From UBA5336 sp964492485 (GTDB lineage Bacteria; Pseudomonadota; Alphaproteobacteria; Caulobacterales; Hyphomonadaceae), in the NCBI GenBank assembly GCA_964492485.1, contig CAZBKM010000006.1, forward strand, positions 62,001-126,000: a stretch of 64,000 bases of DNA, written 5' to 3'. Position numbers and translations under genes: made by a program. The notes under the pieces were generated by a model. That model saw only the letters and a program-made list of their open reading frames with translations. It did not search any database and was not told the origin of the DNA. This document shows, piece by piece, positions 1-8,706 of the stretch (positions within the stretch are counted from its first letter, which is position 1; every line of letters begins with the position of its first letter).

Positions 1-501
1 AGACACAAGGCGGGGCGGTTGGACGCGTCCGGGCGGGCTGGCGAGGCCGCGCGGCGCCCGGTCCCCAAACCACCAGAGCGTGGCGGCCGTGGCCGCGAAG
101 GTGGCGGTTTCCACAATCGCCGCACGCTGGGCCATGTCGTCGGACGTGCCAAACAGGACGGCCGCGATCAGCCACAGCAGAAGGGTCAGTACCGGACGGG
201 TCAGTCCGCGCACCGCATCGACCCAGCGGTAGCTGCTTGCAAGGGCAGCCTCTGCCGCCAGAGAGGCATCGAGCCCGCGCCAGGCGCCCTCGCGGTCGGC
301 AAGGTCGGCGGCGGCGCGAGCCTCCGCATCGGCCATACTGGCCGTGCGGTCCAGCCGGTCCAGTTCATGGGCCCAGCGCGCCCGCTCCTGCGCCTGGGCC
401 TGTCGGGTTTCCAGATAGGCCGCGATCCGCCCCGTCACCGTGCCCAGAAGACCGAACATGCCGCCGCCTGCCGCGCTGGCGGCCAGTCCAAGGGTTTCCA
501 T
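1..501 (-). CDS. Partial 3TM-holin-like membrane protein (GTA/prophage type)
   Basis: A frame of 167 codons with no stop runs off the left edge, so the C-terminus is missing. It starts at an ATG (501) preceded by a GGGAG-type ribosome site. The layout is a Gly/Ala-rich N-terminal segment (residues 1-28), a charged helical stretch (30-90), then two hydrophobic helices (about 101-117 and 127-146, the second followed by WWFGDR). This three-segment pattern, with RPVLTLLLW at the first strong helix, resembles the three-TM holins of gene transfer agents and prophages, which permeabilise the inner membrane for lysis. The gene lies about 25 kb from the GTA structural cluster and may be its lysis gene or part of a phage remnant beyond the edge. 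Family assignment is from pattern recognition only. Confidence 0.55.
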   Translation of the reverse strand, partial: METLGLAASAAGGGMFGLLGTVTGRIAAYLETRQAQAQERARWAHELDRLDRTASMADAEARAAADLADREGAWRGLDASLAAEAALASSYRWVDAVRGLTRPVLTLLLWLIAAVLFGTSDDMAQRAAIVETATFAATAATLWWFGDRAPRGLASPPGRVQPPRLVS

Positions 502-574
502 TGCGCGCTCCCGCCTGACCTCGTTCAGGCTGCCAGACTAGGACCGCGCATGGGGCGTGCGGACAGGACGCGCG

Positions 575-1567
575 CTATTCCGCCGCCACGGGCGCCGCAT
601 AGGCCCGCCCGCTGGCCAGCGCCTGAAGGGCAGCCCGGTATTCCCGGTCGAGCTGGTCCACATAATCTGCCGTGGACTGGCGCGACTGGATGGCCCCGAT
701 ACCCTGGCCGCAGCCCCAGATGTCCTTCCACGCCTTCTTTTCGGTGTTGCCGCCGGACCCGAAATTCATCTTCGAGGGATCGCTTTCCGGCAGATTGTCA
801 GGGTCCAGCCCGGCGGCCTCGATGGAGGGGCGCAGATAGTTGCCGTGCACGCCGGTAAAGAGGTTGGTGTAGACGATGTCCTCGGCCCGGCCGTCCACGA
901 TGCCCTGCTTGTAGCCTTCATCGGCGTTGGCCTCATGGGTCGAGATGAAGGCCGACCCGATATAGGCGAGGTCTGCGCCCATGGCCTGTGCGGCGGCTAC
1001 GGCACCGCCCGTGGCGATCGAGCCCGACAGCGCCAGCGGCCCGTCGAAGAAGGACCGGATCTCCTGGATCAGCGCAAAGGGCGACAGCGTGCCCGCATGG
1101 CCACCCGCCCCGGCACAGACGGCAATCAGGCCGTCGGCGCCCTTCTCGAGGGCCTTCCTGGCAAAGGGCACGTTGATGATGTCGTGCAGGACCACCCCGC
1201 CATAGGAGTGGATCGCCTCGTTGACCTCCGTGCGGGCGCCCAGGGAGGTGATGATCACCGGAACCTTGTACTTCACGCACATCTCGACATCGTGCTCGAG
1301 CCGGTTGTTGGACTTGTGCACGATCTGGTTCACCGCGAAAGGCGCGGCCGGGCGGTCGGGGTTCTTGTCAGTGTACTCGCCGAGCTCGGTCGTGATCCGG
1401 TCGAGCCACTCGTCCAGGACATGCTCCGGACGGGCATTGAGCGAGGGGAAGGATCCGACGATCCCCGCCTTGCATTGGGCGATCACCAGGTCGGGATTGG
1501 AAATGATGAACAGCGGCGAGCCGATGACCGGCAGGCGAAGGTTCTGGAGAACAGGCGGCAGGGCCAT
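575..1567 (-). CDS. Nitronate monooxygenase / 2-nitropropane dioxygenase family
   Basis: This 330-residue, FMN-dependent TIM-barrel protein belongs to the family that oxidises alkyl nitronates; some members are instead NAD(P)H:quinone reductases. Visible marks are the N-terminal LPVIGSPLFIISNPDLV strand, the HDIINVPFARKALEKGADG segment, the glycine-rich AGAGGHAGT flavin/phosphate loop and the SGSIATGGAVAAAQAMGAD phosphate-binding turn near the middle. The end NTEKKAWKDIWGCGQGIG is typical of the longer class. A small inverted repeat (513-530, GCCTGA/TCAGGC) lies downstream of the stop and ahead of the next minus-strand gene. Substrate cannot be read from sequence. A second, different family member lies at 43846-44784. 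Confidence 0.88.
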   Translation of the reverse strand: MALPPVLQNLRLPVIGSPLFIISNPDLVIAQCKAGIVGSFPSLNARPEHVLDEWLDRITTELGEYTDKNPDRPAAPFAVNQIVHKSNNRLEHDVEMCVKYKVPVIITSLGARTEVNEAIHSYGGVVLHDIINVPFARKALEKGADGLIAVCAGAGGHAGTLSPFALIQEIRSFFDGPLALSGSIATGGAVAAAQAMGADLAYIGSAFISTHEANADEGYKQGIVDGRAEDIVYTNLFTGVHGNYLRPSIEAAGLDPDNLPESDPSKMNFGSGGNTEKKAWKDIWGCGQGIGAIQSRQSTADYVDQLDREYRAALQALASGRAYAAPVAAE

Positions 1568-1665
1568 GGCGGACGCTCCGGGGCTGGATTGAGGCAGGCT
1601 TTTCCACGACCGAAACTACGTCGTCGCGTTCCCACAGCAAGCCATTCCCATGGGTCAGGTCAGCC

Positions 1666-2028
1666 TTACCGGGCCTGTCCACGATGCCGATCAAGCATCA
1701 GGTCCAGCCAGGCGCACTGGCGATGCAGCGTGTCCACCAGCCCGTCCGGGTCCCCTGTGTCGACGAGGCGGTCGAGCCAGAACTGCATCACGCGGGCATG
1801 GCTCTCCATCCAGGCGACCGCCTGCTGGCGGGCTCCGTCGGTGTCGAATCCGCCAGACCCGGCCAGCCGGCAGCTCCGGTCCTGGATGTCCAGAAGCGTT
1901 CGGTGTTTCACGCTTCCGGACGGCGAACCGGTCCCCACTTCGCCTGGAAGCGCTCGCTGTTTCGCGCTTCCGGACGGCGAACCGGTCCCCACTTCGCCTG
2001 GAAGCGCTCTGTCCTCACGGTATCCCAT
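1666..2028 (-). CDS. Small hypothetical protein with repeat-encoded N-terminus
   Basis: A 120-codon frame between the nitronate monooxygenase and the divergent mutA gene. The first about 40 residues (RALPGEVGTGSPSGS twice) are translated from two tandem copies of the dispersed palindromic repeat. Only the remainder, rich in Trp, His and Leu (AVAWMESHARVMQFWLDRLVD, QCAWLDLMLDRH), looks like ordinary helical protein. I do not recognise a family; the helical end has a phasin-like look but nothing decisive. Either a short helical protein was extended by an in-frame repeat insertion, or the true start lies downstream of the repeats. Confidence 0.45.
   Translation of the reverse strand: MGYREDRALPGEVGTGSPSGSAKQRALPGEVGTGSPSGSVKHRTLLDIQDRSCRLAGSGGFDTDGARQQAVAWMESHARVMQFWLDRLVDTGDPDGLVDTLHRQCAWLDLMLDRHRGQAR
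1902..2009 (-). repeat. Dispersed palindromic repeat R1, two tandem copies, 54-bp period
   Basis: Two copies (1902-1955 and 1956-2009) share almost every base. Each is an imperfect palindrome with GCTTCC/GGAAGC arms around a core that reads GCGAAGTGGGGACCGGTTCG on the minus strand. The same core recurs at 10.6, 14.3, 19.5, 41.3, 59.5 and 62.1 kb. The period is 54 nt, exactly 18 codons, and both copies are open in the frame of the small ORF at 1666-2028. Confidence 0.9.
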
Positions 2029-2054
2029 CTCTGCCTCCGGTCGGAATCATCGGG

Positions 2055-2100
2055 GTTGCGGAATATATGCGAATGATTTGCAGTTTCATGTGCAACGCAG
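2055..2100. promoter_or_regulatory. Cluster of TTTGCA/TGCAA half-sites upstream of mutA
   Basis: The AT-richer stretch between the small minus-strand ORF and mutA contains TTGCG, ATGCGAA, ATTTGCA and TGTGCAA. The last two form an inverted pair, TTGCA at 2078-2082 and TGCAA at 2091-2095. TTTGCAAA-like operators are known for the PccR/MccR (ScfR) family that controls propionyl-CoA genes in alphaproteobacteria. A role as mutAB operator is inference from sequence resemblance and position only. Confidence 0.3.
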
Positions 2101-2208
2101 AACGCGTCAACCCCGTTTCGCCATCCGCAACCCGTCCTGCCCGCCGTCGCGGCATGGCTTGACGCGTGCGGAAGGGAGCGGCCTATTGCGGCCAATGAGG
2201 AACGATCC

Positions 2209-4170
2209 ATGACCGAAGACACCTTGACGCTCAGCGGCGCGTTTCCCGCGGTCCAGGAAGCCGACTGGCTGAAGGCCGTCGAGCAGGCCCTCAAGGGCGC
2301 CGGACCCGAGCGGTTGCAACGCAGGACGCCCGAGGGCCTGACCATCCGGCCCCTATATCGGGAGCCCGACTTTCCCGCCGCCACCGACCCCCTGGGCCAG
2401 CCGGGCGTAGCGCCTTTCCTGCGCGGTCCGACGATGCGCCGCGACCCCTATCTGCCCTGGGACATTCGCCAGATCTTCACCACCCCGTCACCCTCGGTCG
2501 CCAATGGCGAGATCCTGTCCGATCTCAAGGGCGGCGTGAGCAGTATCGAGCTGCGGGTCGACCCGACGGGGGAAGCGGGTGTCGCGGTCCACGACGCGGC
2601 CGGCCTGGACGCGGCCCTAGACGGTGTGCTCGCCCATGTCGCGCCAATCGCGCTCGACCATGTCGACGGACCCGGCCTGAAGGCGGCCGCCCTGCTGGCC
2701 GACTGGGCCGGTCGCCAGGCCGCGCCGGAGGCCGCCCGGCTTGCGTTCAACCTGGATCCCCTCGGCGCGCTCGCACGGACCGGGTTGCTGGAGGACGGGA
2801 TCGACGCCGCCCACCGCCGGACCGCGGCACTGACCGAGGCGCTGGCCCTGCGATTTCCGAACGCCAGCATCCTTCGGGTGGATGCTCGCCCGGTGCACGA
2901 AGCCGGCGGCGGCGACGCGCAGGAACTGGCCGCGCTGATCGCCCATGGCGTCGATCTGCTGCGGCGTCTTGCCGATCACGGCCTCCCCCCCGCCTTTGCA
3001 GTCTCCCGTCTGGTGTTCACCCTATCGGTCGACGCCAATTACGGTCTCGGCATCGCCAAGCTCCGGGCGGCGCGACGTTTGTGGGCACGCTGCCTGGAAG
3101 CGATGGAGATCGAGCCGCAGCCCATGGTGCTGCAGGCCGTCACGTCGGCACGCATGCTCAGCCGCTATGACGCCTGGGTGAACATGCTGCGCAATACCGG
3201 CGCCTGTTTCGCCGCAGCCGTGGGCGGCGCCGACATCGTCACGGTGCGCGCCTTCAACGAGGCACTGGGCACACCCGACGCGCTGGGCCGTCGCATCGCG
3301 CGCAACACCCAGATCATCGCCATGGAGGAGAGCCACCTGGGAAAGGTCGCCGATCCCGCAGGCGGCGCCTGGTTCACCGAAACCGTGGCGGAGGAAATGG
3401 CCCATGCCGCCTGGCGCGAGTTCCAGCGCATCGAAGCCGAAGGCGGCTACGGCGCAAGCCTGATGCAGGATGCCTTCCAGGCCCGCATTGCGGCGACGCG
3501 CGCGGCCCGTCAGGCCGACATCGCCCGCCGCAAGATCGAGCTGACCGGAATTTCGGCCTTCCCGCTGCTCGACGGTATCGAGGCCACACCGGAGCGGCCC
3601 GCGCCTGCCCCCTCAACCGCCGATTCGGTCACCGACGCGGTGCTCAGGCAGATCCTGCCGGCCCTGACGCCCGGCGACGGTGACGCCAGCATGGCAGCGC
3701 CGCTGTTCCCGGTGCGCCTTGCGGAACCGTTCGAACGCCTGCGCGACCATGCCGAGGCGAAGACCGCCCGGCAGGGACGCCGGCCGTCGATCTTCATCGC
3801 GACGCTGGGTCCCCTGGCGGAACACACGGCGCGCGCCGATTTCGCGCGCGGCTTCTTTGCCGCAGGCGGCATCGCTTCCGTGGAAGCCGAGGCCGCCCCC
3901 GAAAGCCATGAAGCCCTGGCACGGGCGGCCGCCGCCTCGGGCTGCCGCCTGGCGGTCCTGTGCGGCAGCGATGCCCGCTATGATGACGAAGCCGCCGACG
4001 CCGCGCGCGCGCTCAAGGCGGCGGGACTCGTCCGCCTCTACCTGGCCGGCCGCCCCGGCGACCAGGAGGCAGCCCTGCGGGCGGCCGGCATCGACACGTT
4101 CATCCATGTGGGCGTCGACGTGGTTGCCGCCCTGGAACTCGCCCATTCCGAACTGGAGATTGGCGCATGA
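2209..4170 (+). CDS. mutA: Methylmalonyl-CoA mutase, small (beta) subunit
   Basis: This 653-residue small subunit of the heterodimeric adenosylcobalamin-dependent mutase acts in the cytoplasm, where the complex interconverts (R)-methylmalonyl-CoA and succinyl-CoA at the end of propionyl-CoA breakdown. It has the mutase TIM barrel (VRAFNEALGTPDALGRRIARNTQ, AGGAWFTETVAEEMA) and a C-terminal B12-binding-like fold (from about residue 520) that lacks the DxHxxG cobalamin motif (LGPLAEHTARADF instead). This is the expected degeneration in the non-catalytic subunit. Its stop overlaps the mutB start (ATGA), indicating translational coupling. A possible operator lies upstream at 2055-2100. Confidence 0.93.
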   Translation: MTEDTLTLSGAFPAVQEADWLKAVEQALKGAGPERLQRRTPEGLTIRPLYREPDFPAATDPLGQPGVAPFLRGPTMRRDPYLPWDIRQIFTTPSPSVANGEILSDLKGGVSSIELRVDPTGEAGVAVHDAAGLDAALDGVLAHVAPIALDHVDGPGLKAAALLADWAGRQAAPEAARLAFNLDPLGALARTGLLEDGIDAAHRRTAALTEALALRFPNASILRVDARPVHEAGGGDAQELAALIAHGVDLLRRLADHGLPPAFAVSRLVFTLSVDANYGLGIAKLRAARRLWARCLEAMEIEPQPMVLQAVTSARMLSRYDAWVNMLRNTGACFAAAVGGADIVTVRAFNEALGTPDALGRRIARNTQIIAMEESHLGKVADPAGGAWFTETVAEEMAHAAWREFQRIEAEGGYGASLMQDAFQARIAATRAARQADIARRKIELTGISAFPLLDGIEATPERPAPAPSTADSVTDAVLRQILPALTPGDGDASMAAPLFPVRLAEPFERLRDHAEAKTARQGRRPSIFIATLGPLAEHTARADFARGFFAAGGIASVEAEAAPESHEALARAAAASGCRLAVLCGSDARYDDEAADAARALKAAGLVRLYLAGRPGDQEAALRAAGIDTFIHVGVDVVAALELAHSELEIGA

Positions 4171-6329
4171 CGGTGTTTCCCGACTTCACCCGCCTCGAGC
4201 TCGAACGTCCGGCGGCCAGCCGCGGAACGCCCGCGGGACATGACGGAGCCTGGACCACACCGGAGGGAATAGACGTGCGCCCGGCCTATGCCGCCGCCGA
4301 CACGGCAGGACTCGACTTCCTGCACGACTTTCCGGGTCTCGCTCCGTTCGGGCGGGGCCCCTATCCCACGATGTATACCCAGCGGCCCTGGACGCTGCGC
4401 CAGTATGCCGGCTTCTCCACCGCAGAGGAGTCCAACGCCTTCTATAGGCGCAACCTGGCGGCCGGACAGAAGGGGCTGTCGGTCGCCTTCGACCTGGCGA
4501 CCCATCGGGGTTATGATTCAGACCATCCGCGGGTGGCAGGCGATGTCGGCATGGCCGGCGTGGCCATCGATTCGATCCTCGACATGCGGACACTGTTCGC
4601 GGGCATTCCGCTCGATCAGATGTCGGTGTCCATGACCATGAACGGCGCGGTGTTGCCGGTCATGGCCCTCTATATCGTCGCCGCCGAGGAACAGGGGGTC
4701 TCGCCGCAGCAGCTCTCGGGCACGATCCAGAACGACATCCTCAAGGAATTCATGGTGCGGAACACCTACATCTATCCGCCCAAACCCTCGATGAGGATCA
4801 TCTCCGACATCTTCGCCTATACGTCGGAAAACATGCCGCGCTTCAACTCCATCTCGATCAGCGGCTATCACATGCAGGAAGCCGGCGCGACGGCGGACCT
4901 GGAGCTGGCCTACACCCTGGCCGACGGCATCGAATACATCCGTGCGGGGCTCGGCGCAGGCCTGTCGATCGACCAGTTCGCCCCGCGCCTGTCCTTCTTC
5001 TGGGCCATCGGCATGAACACCTTCATGGAGGTGGCGAAGCTGCGGGCCGCGCGCCTGCTCTGGGCGAATCTCGTCAAGGCGTTCGATCCGAAATCCGACA
5101 AGTCGCTCAGCCTGCGGACCCATTCCCAGACGTCCGGCTGGTCGCTGACGGCGCAGGACGTGTACAACAATGTCGTCCGCACTTGCCTGGAAGCCATCGC
5201 GGCGGTGGGCGGCCAAACCCAGAGCCTGCACACGAACAGCTTCGACGAAGCCCTTGCCCTGCCGACAGATTTTTCCGCCCGGATCTCGCGCAACACGCAA
5301 CTCTTCCTGCAGCAGGAAGCCGGCGCCTGCCAGACGATCGACCCCTGGGGCGGGGCCTATTATGTCGAGCGGCTGACCCACGACCTGGCCGCCCGCGCCA
5401 TGGCCCACATTCGCGAGGTCGAGGAGATGGGCGGCATGGCCAAGGCGATCGAGGAGGGGCTGCCCAAGCTGCGGATCGAGGAAGCCGCCGCCCATACCCA
5501 GGCCCGCATCGACAGCGGCGCCCAGACGGTGGTGGGCGTGAACAAGTTCCCGCTTGAAGGTCCCGAAGACGTGCCGGTCCTGAAGGTCGACAACGCGACC
5601 GTCCGGCGGATGCAGCTCGACAAGCTCGACCGGCTGAGGGCCGAACGCAACCAGGCCGATGTCGACGCCGCCCTCCAGGCCCTGACCCGCGCCGCACAGA
5701 GCGGTGAGGGCAACCTCTTGGCGCTGGCCGTCGAGGCCGGGCGCGCCAAGGCGACGGTCGGTGAGATTTCCGGCGCCATCGAACGGGCCACCGGCCGCCA
5801 TGAGGCGGTGATCCGGTCGCTGAAGGGGGTCTACGGTCCGGGCGTTGCGGGGACGGATCGCGCCCGCGAGGCGACCGAGCGGGCCGAGGCCTTTGCCAGG
5901 CGCCACGGCCGCAAGCCGCGCATCTACATCGCCAAGATGGGACAGGACGGCCACGACCGGGGCCAGAAAGTCGTCGCGTCCGCCCTGATGGATCTGGGCT
6001 GGGAGGTCGAGATCGGTCCGCTGTTCCAGTCGCCGGAGGAAGCCGCCCGCGCCGCCCGCGCGGCGAACGTGGACATCGTCGCGGCCTCCTCCCTGGCGGC
6101 CGGGCATCTGACGCTGGTGCCGGAGCTGCGCCGGGCGTTGGGCAATGAAGGCGCCATGACGACGAAGATCGTGGTGGGCGGCGTTATCCCGCCCCAGGAT
6201 TTCGACGCCCTCTATACCGCCGGTGCCAGCGCCATCTTCCCGCCAGGTACGGTCATCGCGGACTCCGCGGTACGGATGCTGGAAACGCTGGAGGCTGACG
6301 ACGCCCCCGCCGGGCAGGCCGCAGAATAG
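4167..6329 (+). CDS. mutB: Methylmalonyl-CoA mutase, large (alpha) catalytic subunit
   Basis: This 720-residue catalytic subunit couples the radical rearrangement of (R)-methylmalonyl-CoA to succinyl-CoA. The N-terminal mutase barrel shows GPYPTMYTQRPWTLRQYAGF, the family's substrate-binding stretch, and GGQTQSLHTNSFDEALALPT. The C-terminal cobalamin domain carries the base-off motif DGHDRG (residues 594-599, His596 as lower axial ligand). Length and motif order match the large-subunit (ScpA-like) family. The gene starts inside the mutA stop (ATGA) and is followed, after a 30-nt inverted-repeat hairpin, by ybjQ. No epimerase, propionyl-CoA carboxylase or MeaB gene is in the window. Confidence 0.95.
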   Translation: MTVFPDFTRLELERPAASRGTPAGHDGAWTTPEGIDVRPAYAAADTAGLDFLHDFPGLAPFGRGPYPTMYTQRPWTLRQYAGFSTAEESNAFYRRNLAAGQKGLSVAFDLATHRGYDSDHPRVAGDVGMAGVAIDSILDMRTLFAGIPLDQMSVSMTMNGAVLPVMALYIVAAEEQGVSPQQLSGTIQNDILKEFMVRNTYIYPPKPSMRIISDIFAYTSENMPRFNSISISGYHMQEAGATADLELAYTLADGIEYIRAGLGAGLSIDQFAPRLSFFWAIGMNTFMEVAKLRAARLLWANLVKAFDPKSDKSLSLRTHSQTSGWSLTAQDVYNNVVRTCLEAIAAVGGQTQSLHTNSFDEALALPTDFSARISRNTQLFLQQEAGACQTIDPWGGAYYVERLTHDLAARAMAHIREVEEMGGMAKAIEEGLPKLRIEEAAAHTQARIDSGAQTVVGVNKFPLEGPEDVPVLKVDNATVRRMQLDKLDRLRAERNQADVDAALQALTRAAQSGEGNLLALAVEAGRAKATVGEISGAIERATGRHEAVIRSLKGVYGPGVAGTDRAREATERAEAFARRHGRKPRIYIAKMGQDGHDRGQKVVASALMDLGWEVEIGPLFQSPEEAARAARAANVDIVAASSLAAGHLTLVPELRRALGNEGAMTTKIVVGGVIPPQDFDALYTAGASAIFPPGTVIADSAVRMLETLEADDAPAGQAAE

Positions 6330-6333
6330 GCGC

Positions 6334-6363
6334 GCGGGCCCTCTCCCCGCGTACCGGGCCCGC
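6334..6363. terminator. GC hairpin between mutB and ybjQ
   Basis: A perfect 8-bp inverted repeat (GCGGGCCC at 6334-6341, GGGCCCGC at 6356-6363) with a 14-nt loop starts 5 nt after the mutB stop. There is no T tract, so it may attenuate or stabilise the transcript rather than act as a full intrinsic terminator. Confidence 0.35.
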
Positions 6364-6401
6364 CCCCATATCCCGTCCAGCGAACAGGACAGGAGCGCAC
6401 G

Positions 6402-6722
6402 ATGTTGATCAGCACCGCCCATTCCGTGGAAGGCAGGACGGTTGCCGAGTATCTGGGTCTCGTGACCGGAGAGGCGATCATCGGTGCGCATCTCTTCAAG
6501 GATCTCTTCGCCGGCATCCGCGACCTGGTGGGTGGGCGCTCGCAGGCTTATGAGTCGACCATTCGGGAGGCGCGCGATGCGGCCGTTGCCGACATGCAGG
6601 CCGAAGCGGAGCGGCGCGGCGGCAATGCCGTCATCGGCGTCGACATCGACTATGAAGTCGTCGGCCAGGGCGGCTCGATGATGATGGTGTCGGTCTCGGG
6701 CACCGCTGTCCGCCTGAAATGA
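6402..6722 (+). CDS. ybjQ: YbjQ/UPF0145 (DUF74) family protein
   Basis: This 106-residue member of the small pentameric YbjQ family is often annotated as a heavy-metal-binding-domain protein. The family pattern is present: LGLVTGEAIIGAHLFKD near the N-terminus, a central helix YESTIREARDAAVADMQAEA, and the strand pair NAVIGVDIDYEV and MMMVSVSGTAV. The biochemical function is not established. Its stop overlaps the start of the zincin gene (ATGA), so the two are probably co-translated. A GGA-containing ribosome site (aggacaggagcgc) precedes the ATG. Confidence 0.85.
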   Translation: MLISTAHSVEGRTVAEYLGLVTGEAIIGAHLFKDLFAGIRDLVGGRSQAYESTIREARDAAVADMQAEAERRGGNAVIGVDIDYEVVGQGGSMMMVSVSGTAVRLK

Positions 6723-7153
6723 GCAGGCCGGCCTGGGGCACGCCCCCGTCCTGCACCGACGTGCTGGCGCTGGCCGAAGCGGCGTTCGACGCCCTACCCC
6801 AGGCCATGCGCGACGCTGCCAGCCGGATCGAGATCCGGGTGGACGAATTCGCCGACGAGGCGGTTCTGGCCGAGTTCGGGCTGCACGATCCGTTCGAGCT
6901 GACCGGTCTCTATCAGGGCGTCCCCCTGACCGAGGACCCCATCAGCGATCCCAGCCCGGACCAGCCGCGCATCTGGCTCTACCGTCGACCCATCCTCGAC
7001 GAGTGGGCCCAGCGTGGCGACGTCGCCTTCGAGACGCTCGTCGCCCACGTGCTGATCCATGAACTGGGTCACCATTTCGGCTGGTCGGACGCCGCGATGG
7101 ACGCCGCGCTCGCAGCCGCCGAGGTCGAGGCGGAGGCGGAAACCGGCCACTGA
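6719..7153 (+). CDS. Zincin-like metallopeptidase family protein
   Basis: This 144-residue protein carries the signature VLIHELGHHFGWSD, i.e. HExxHxxGxSD with zinc ligands His114 and His118 and catalytic Glu115. Size and motif position match the small bacterial metallopeptidase family (PF06262-like), whose substrates are unknown. The N-terminal half (FADEAVLAEFGLHDPFELTGLYQG) matches the conserved acidic prelude of that family. There is no signal peptide, so it is presumably cytoplasmic. It overlaps ybjQ by 4 nt. Confidence 0.85.
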   Translation: MSRPAWGTPPSCTDVLALAEAAFDALPQAMRDAASRIEIRVDEFADEAVLAEFGLHDPFELTGLYQGVPLTEDPISDPSPDQPRIWLYRRPILDEWAQRGDVAFETLVAHVLIHELGHHFGWSDAAMDAALAAAEVEAEAETGH

Positions 7154-7222
7154 CCCCTTCCCCTTGCGCGCGCCTCGCGCAAGACTGGCGCGGCAAACAT
7201 CGAGTGTCGCGGGGAGGGTTGG

Positions 7223-8665
7223 ATGGACGATTATGAACACCTGGATGCCATGGGCCTGGCCGAACGGGTCCGCGCCCGTGACGTGTCGGCCGAGGACTTG
7301 CTCGAGGCCGCCCTGACCCGGGCCGAGCGGGCCCAGGCCCGCTACAATTGCTTTACAGGGCTGTTCGAGGATGCGGCGCGGCGCCAGATCGCCGCCGGTC
7401 TCGGCGACGGACCCCTGGCCGGGGTGCCGTTCGCAACGAAGGATCTGGGCGTCAAGATCGCCGGTCTGCCGCTGACCAACGGGTCGCGCGCCTTCAGGGA
7501 TCAGGTGGCAGATGCCGACAGCGAGATCGTGCGCCGCTACCGGGCCGCGGGACTGGTGTTGATGGGGCAGACGACGAGCCCGGAATTCGGCCTCACCACA
7601 TCCACCGAAAGCGCCCTTTACGGGCGGACGCTGAACCCGTGGGATGAGACGCGCAGTTCGGGCGGCTCGTCCGGCGGGGCTTCCAGCTCCGTGGCAGCCG
7701 GGGTCCTGCCCATGGCCCAGGCAAGCGATGGCGGCGGATCGATCCGTATCCCGGCCGCCTGCACCGGCCTGGTCGGCCTGAAGCCCTCGCGGGGGCGCGT
7801 GCCCATGGGGCCGGGCAAGACGGAAAGCTGGAACGGCTTTTCGACGGTTCACTGTGTCTCCCGCTCCGTCCGCGATACCGCTGCCCTGCTCGACGTCACC
7901 CATGGGATCGAGCCTGGCGCACGCAGTACCGCGCCCGCTCCGGAGGAGACCTTCCTCGCCGCTGCTGCGCGCACGCCACGCCCGCTGCGGATCGCCCTGT
8001 GGCGGACCGCACCAAACGGGACAGTCCCTGACGCCGAAGCCACGTCCGGCCTGGAAGCCACGGCCCGACTGCTGGAATCGCTGGGCCATACGGTCGAGGA
8101 GGCCGCACCGGCTCTCGACGGCGAGGCCCTGGGCAAGGCCCAGCTCATGGTCATTGCCGCAGCCATGGCGGCGACCGCGGACGCGCGCGCACGGGAGCTT
8201 GGCGGAGATCTGGCCGAAGATGCGTTCGAGCCCGTGAGTTGGCGCTTCATCGAACTCGGGCGCACCGTGCCGATGATGGAACTGGTCAAGGCCGACGAGG
8301 CCTGCATGCAGGCAGCCGACACCTATGATCGGTTCCTGACGGAGCAGGGCTTCGATCTCGTACTGGCGCCGACCCTGGCGCGGGCGCCGGAACGCCTGGG
8401 CGTCCTGTCCCTGGCGCCGGACGATTTTGACGCCTATGGCGCTGCGATCACAAGCTATGCCCCCTGGTGCGGCCTGTTCAACCAGACCGGGGCGCCCGCC
8501 ATCTCCCTGCCGCTGCACTGGACCGCAGCCACGGATACGGCACCGGAGGGCCTGCCGCTTGGCATGATGTTCGGTGCCCGCTATGGGGCGGAAGGCCTGC
8601 TTCTGTCGCTGGCAGGACAACTTGAAACCGCAAGCCCCTGGGCGGCCCGCAGGCCACGCGGATAG
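7223..8665 (+). CDS. Amidase-signature family amidase
   Basis: This 480-residue amidase-signature hydrolase cleaves C-N amide bonds. The Ser-cisSer-Lys triad is visible: Lys73 in GVPFATKDLGVK, cis-Ser149/150 in the GGSSGGASSS loop and nucleophile Ser173 in SDGGGSIRIPA. It lacks GatA-specific context (no gatB/gatC beside it), so a stand-alone amidase is likelier than the tRNA amidotransferase subunit. The substrate is not predictable. It follows the zincin gene by 69 nt on the same strand, so it may belong to the mutAB transcript or have its own promoter. Confidence 0.88.
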   Translation: MDDYEHLDAMGLAERVRARDVSAEDLLEAALTRAERAQARYNCFTGLFEDAARRQIAAGLGDGPLAGVPFATKDLGVKIAGLPLTNGSRAFRDQVADADSEIVRRYRAAGLVLMGQTTSPEFGLTTSTESALYGRTLNPWDETRSSGGSSGGASSSVAAGVLPMAQASDGGGSIRIPAACTGLVGLKPSRGRVPMGPGKTESWNGFSTVHCVSRSVRDTAALLDVTHGIEPGARSTAPAPEETFLAAAARTPRPLRIALWRTAPNGTVPDAEATSGLEATARLLESLGHTVEEAAPALDGEALGKAQLMVIAAAMAATADARARELGGDLAEDAFEPVSWRFIELGRTVPMMELVKADEACMQAADTYDRFLTEQGFDLVLAPTLARAPERLGVLSLAPDDFDAYGAAITSYAPWCGLFNQTGAPAISLPLHWTAATDTAPEGLPLGMMFGARYGAEGLLLSLAGQLETASPWAARRPRG

Positions 8666-8706
8666 GTGGACCGGCGGGTGCCCTGTCAATCCGGAGCCCG
8701 TCGGCC

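Noticed and set aside
4518..6491. Minus-strand open frame of about 657 codons opposite mutB
   Set aside because: Antisense to a canonical mutB; His/Gly/Arg-rich shadow with no family features.
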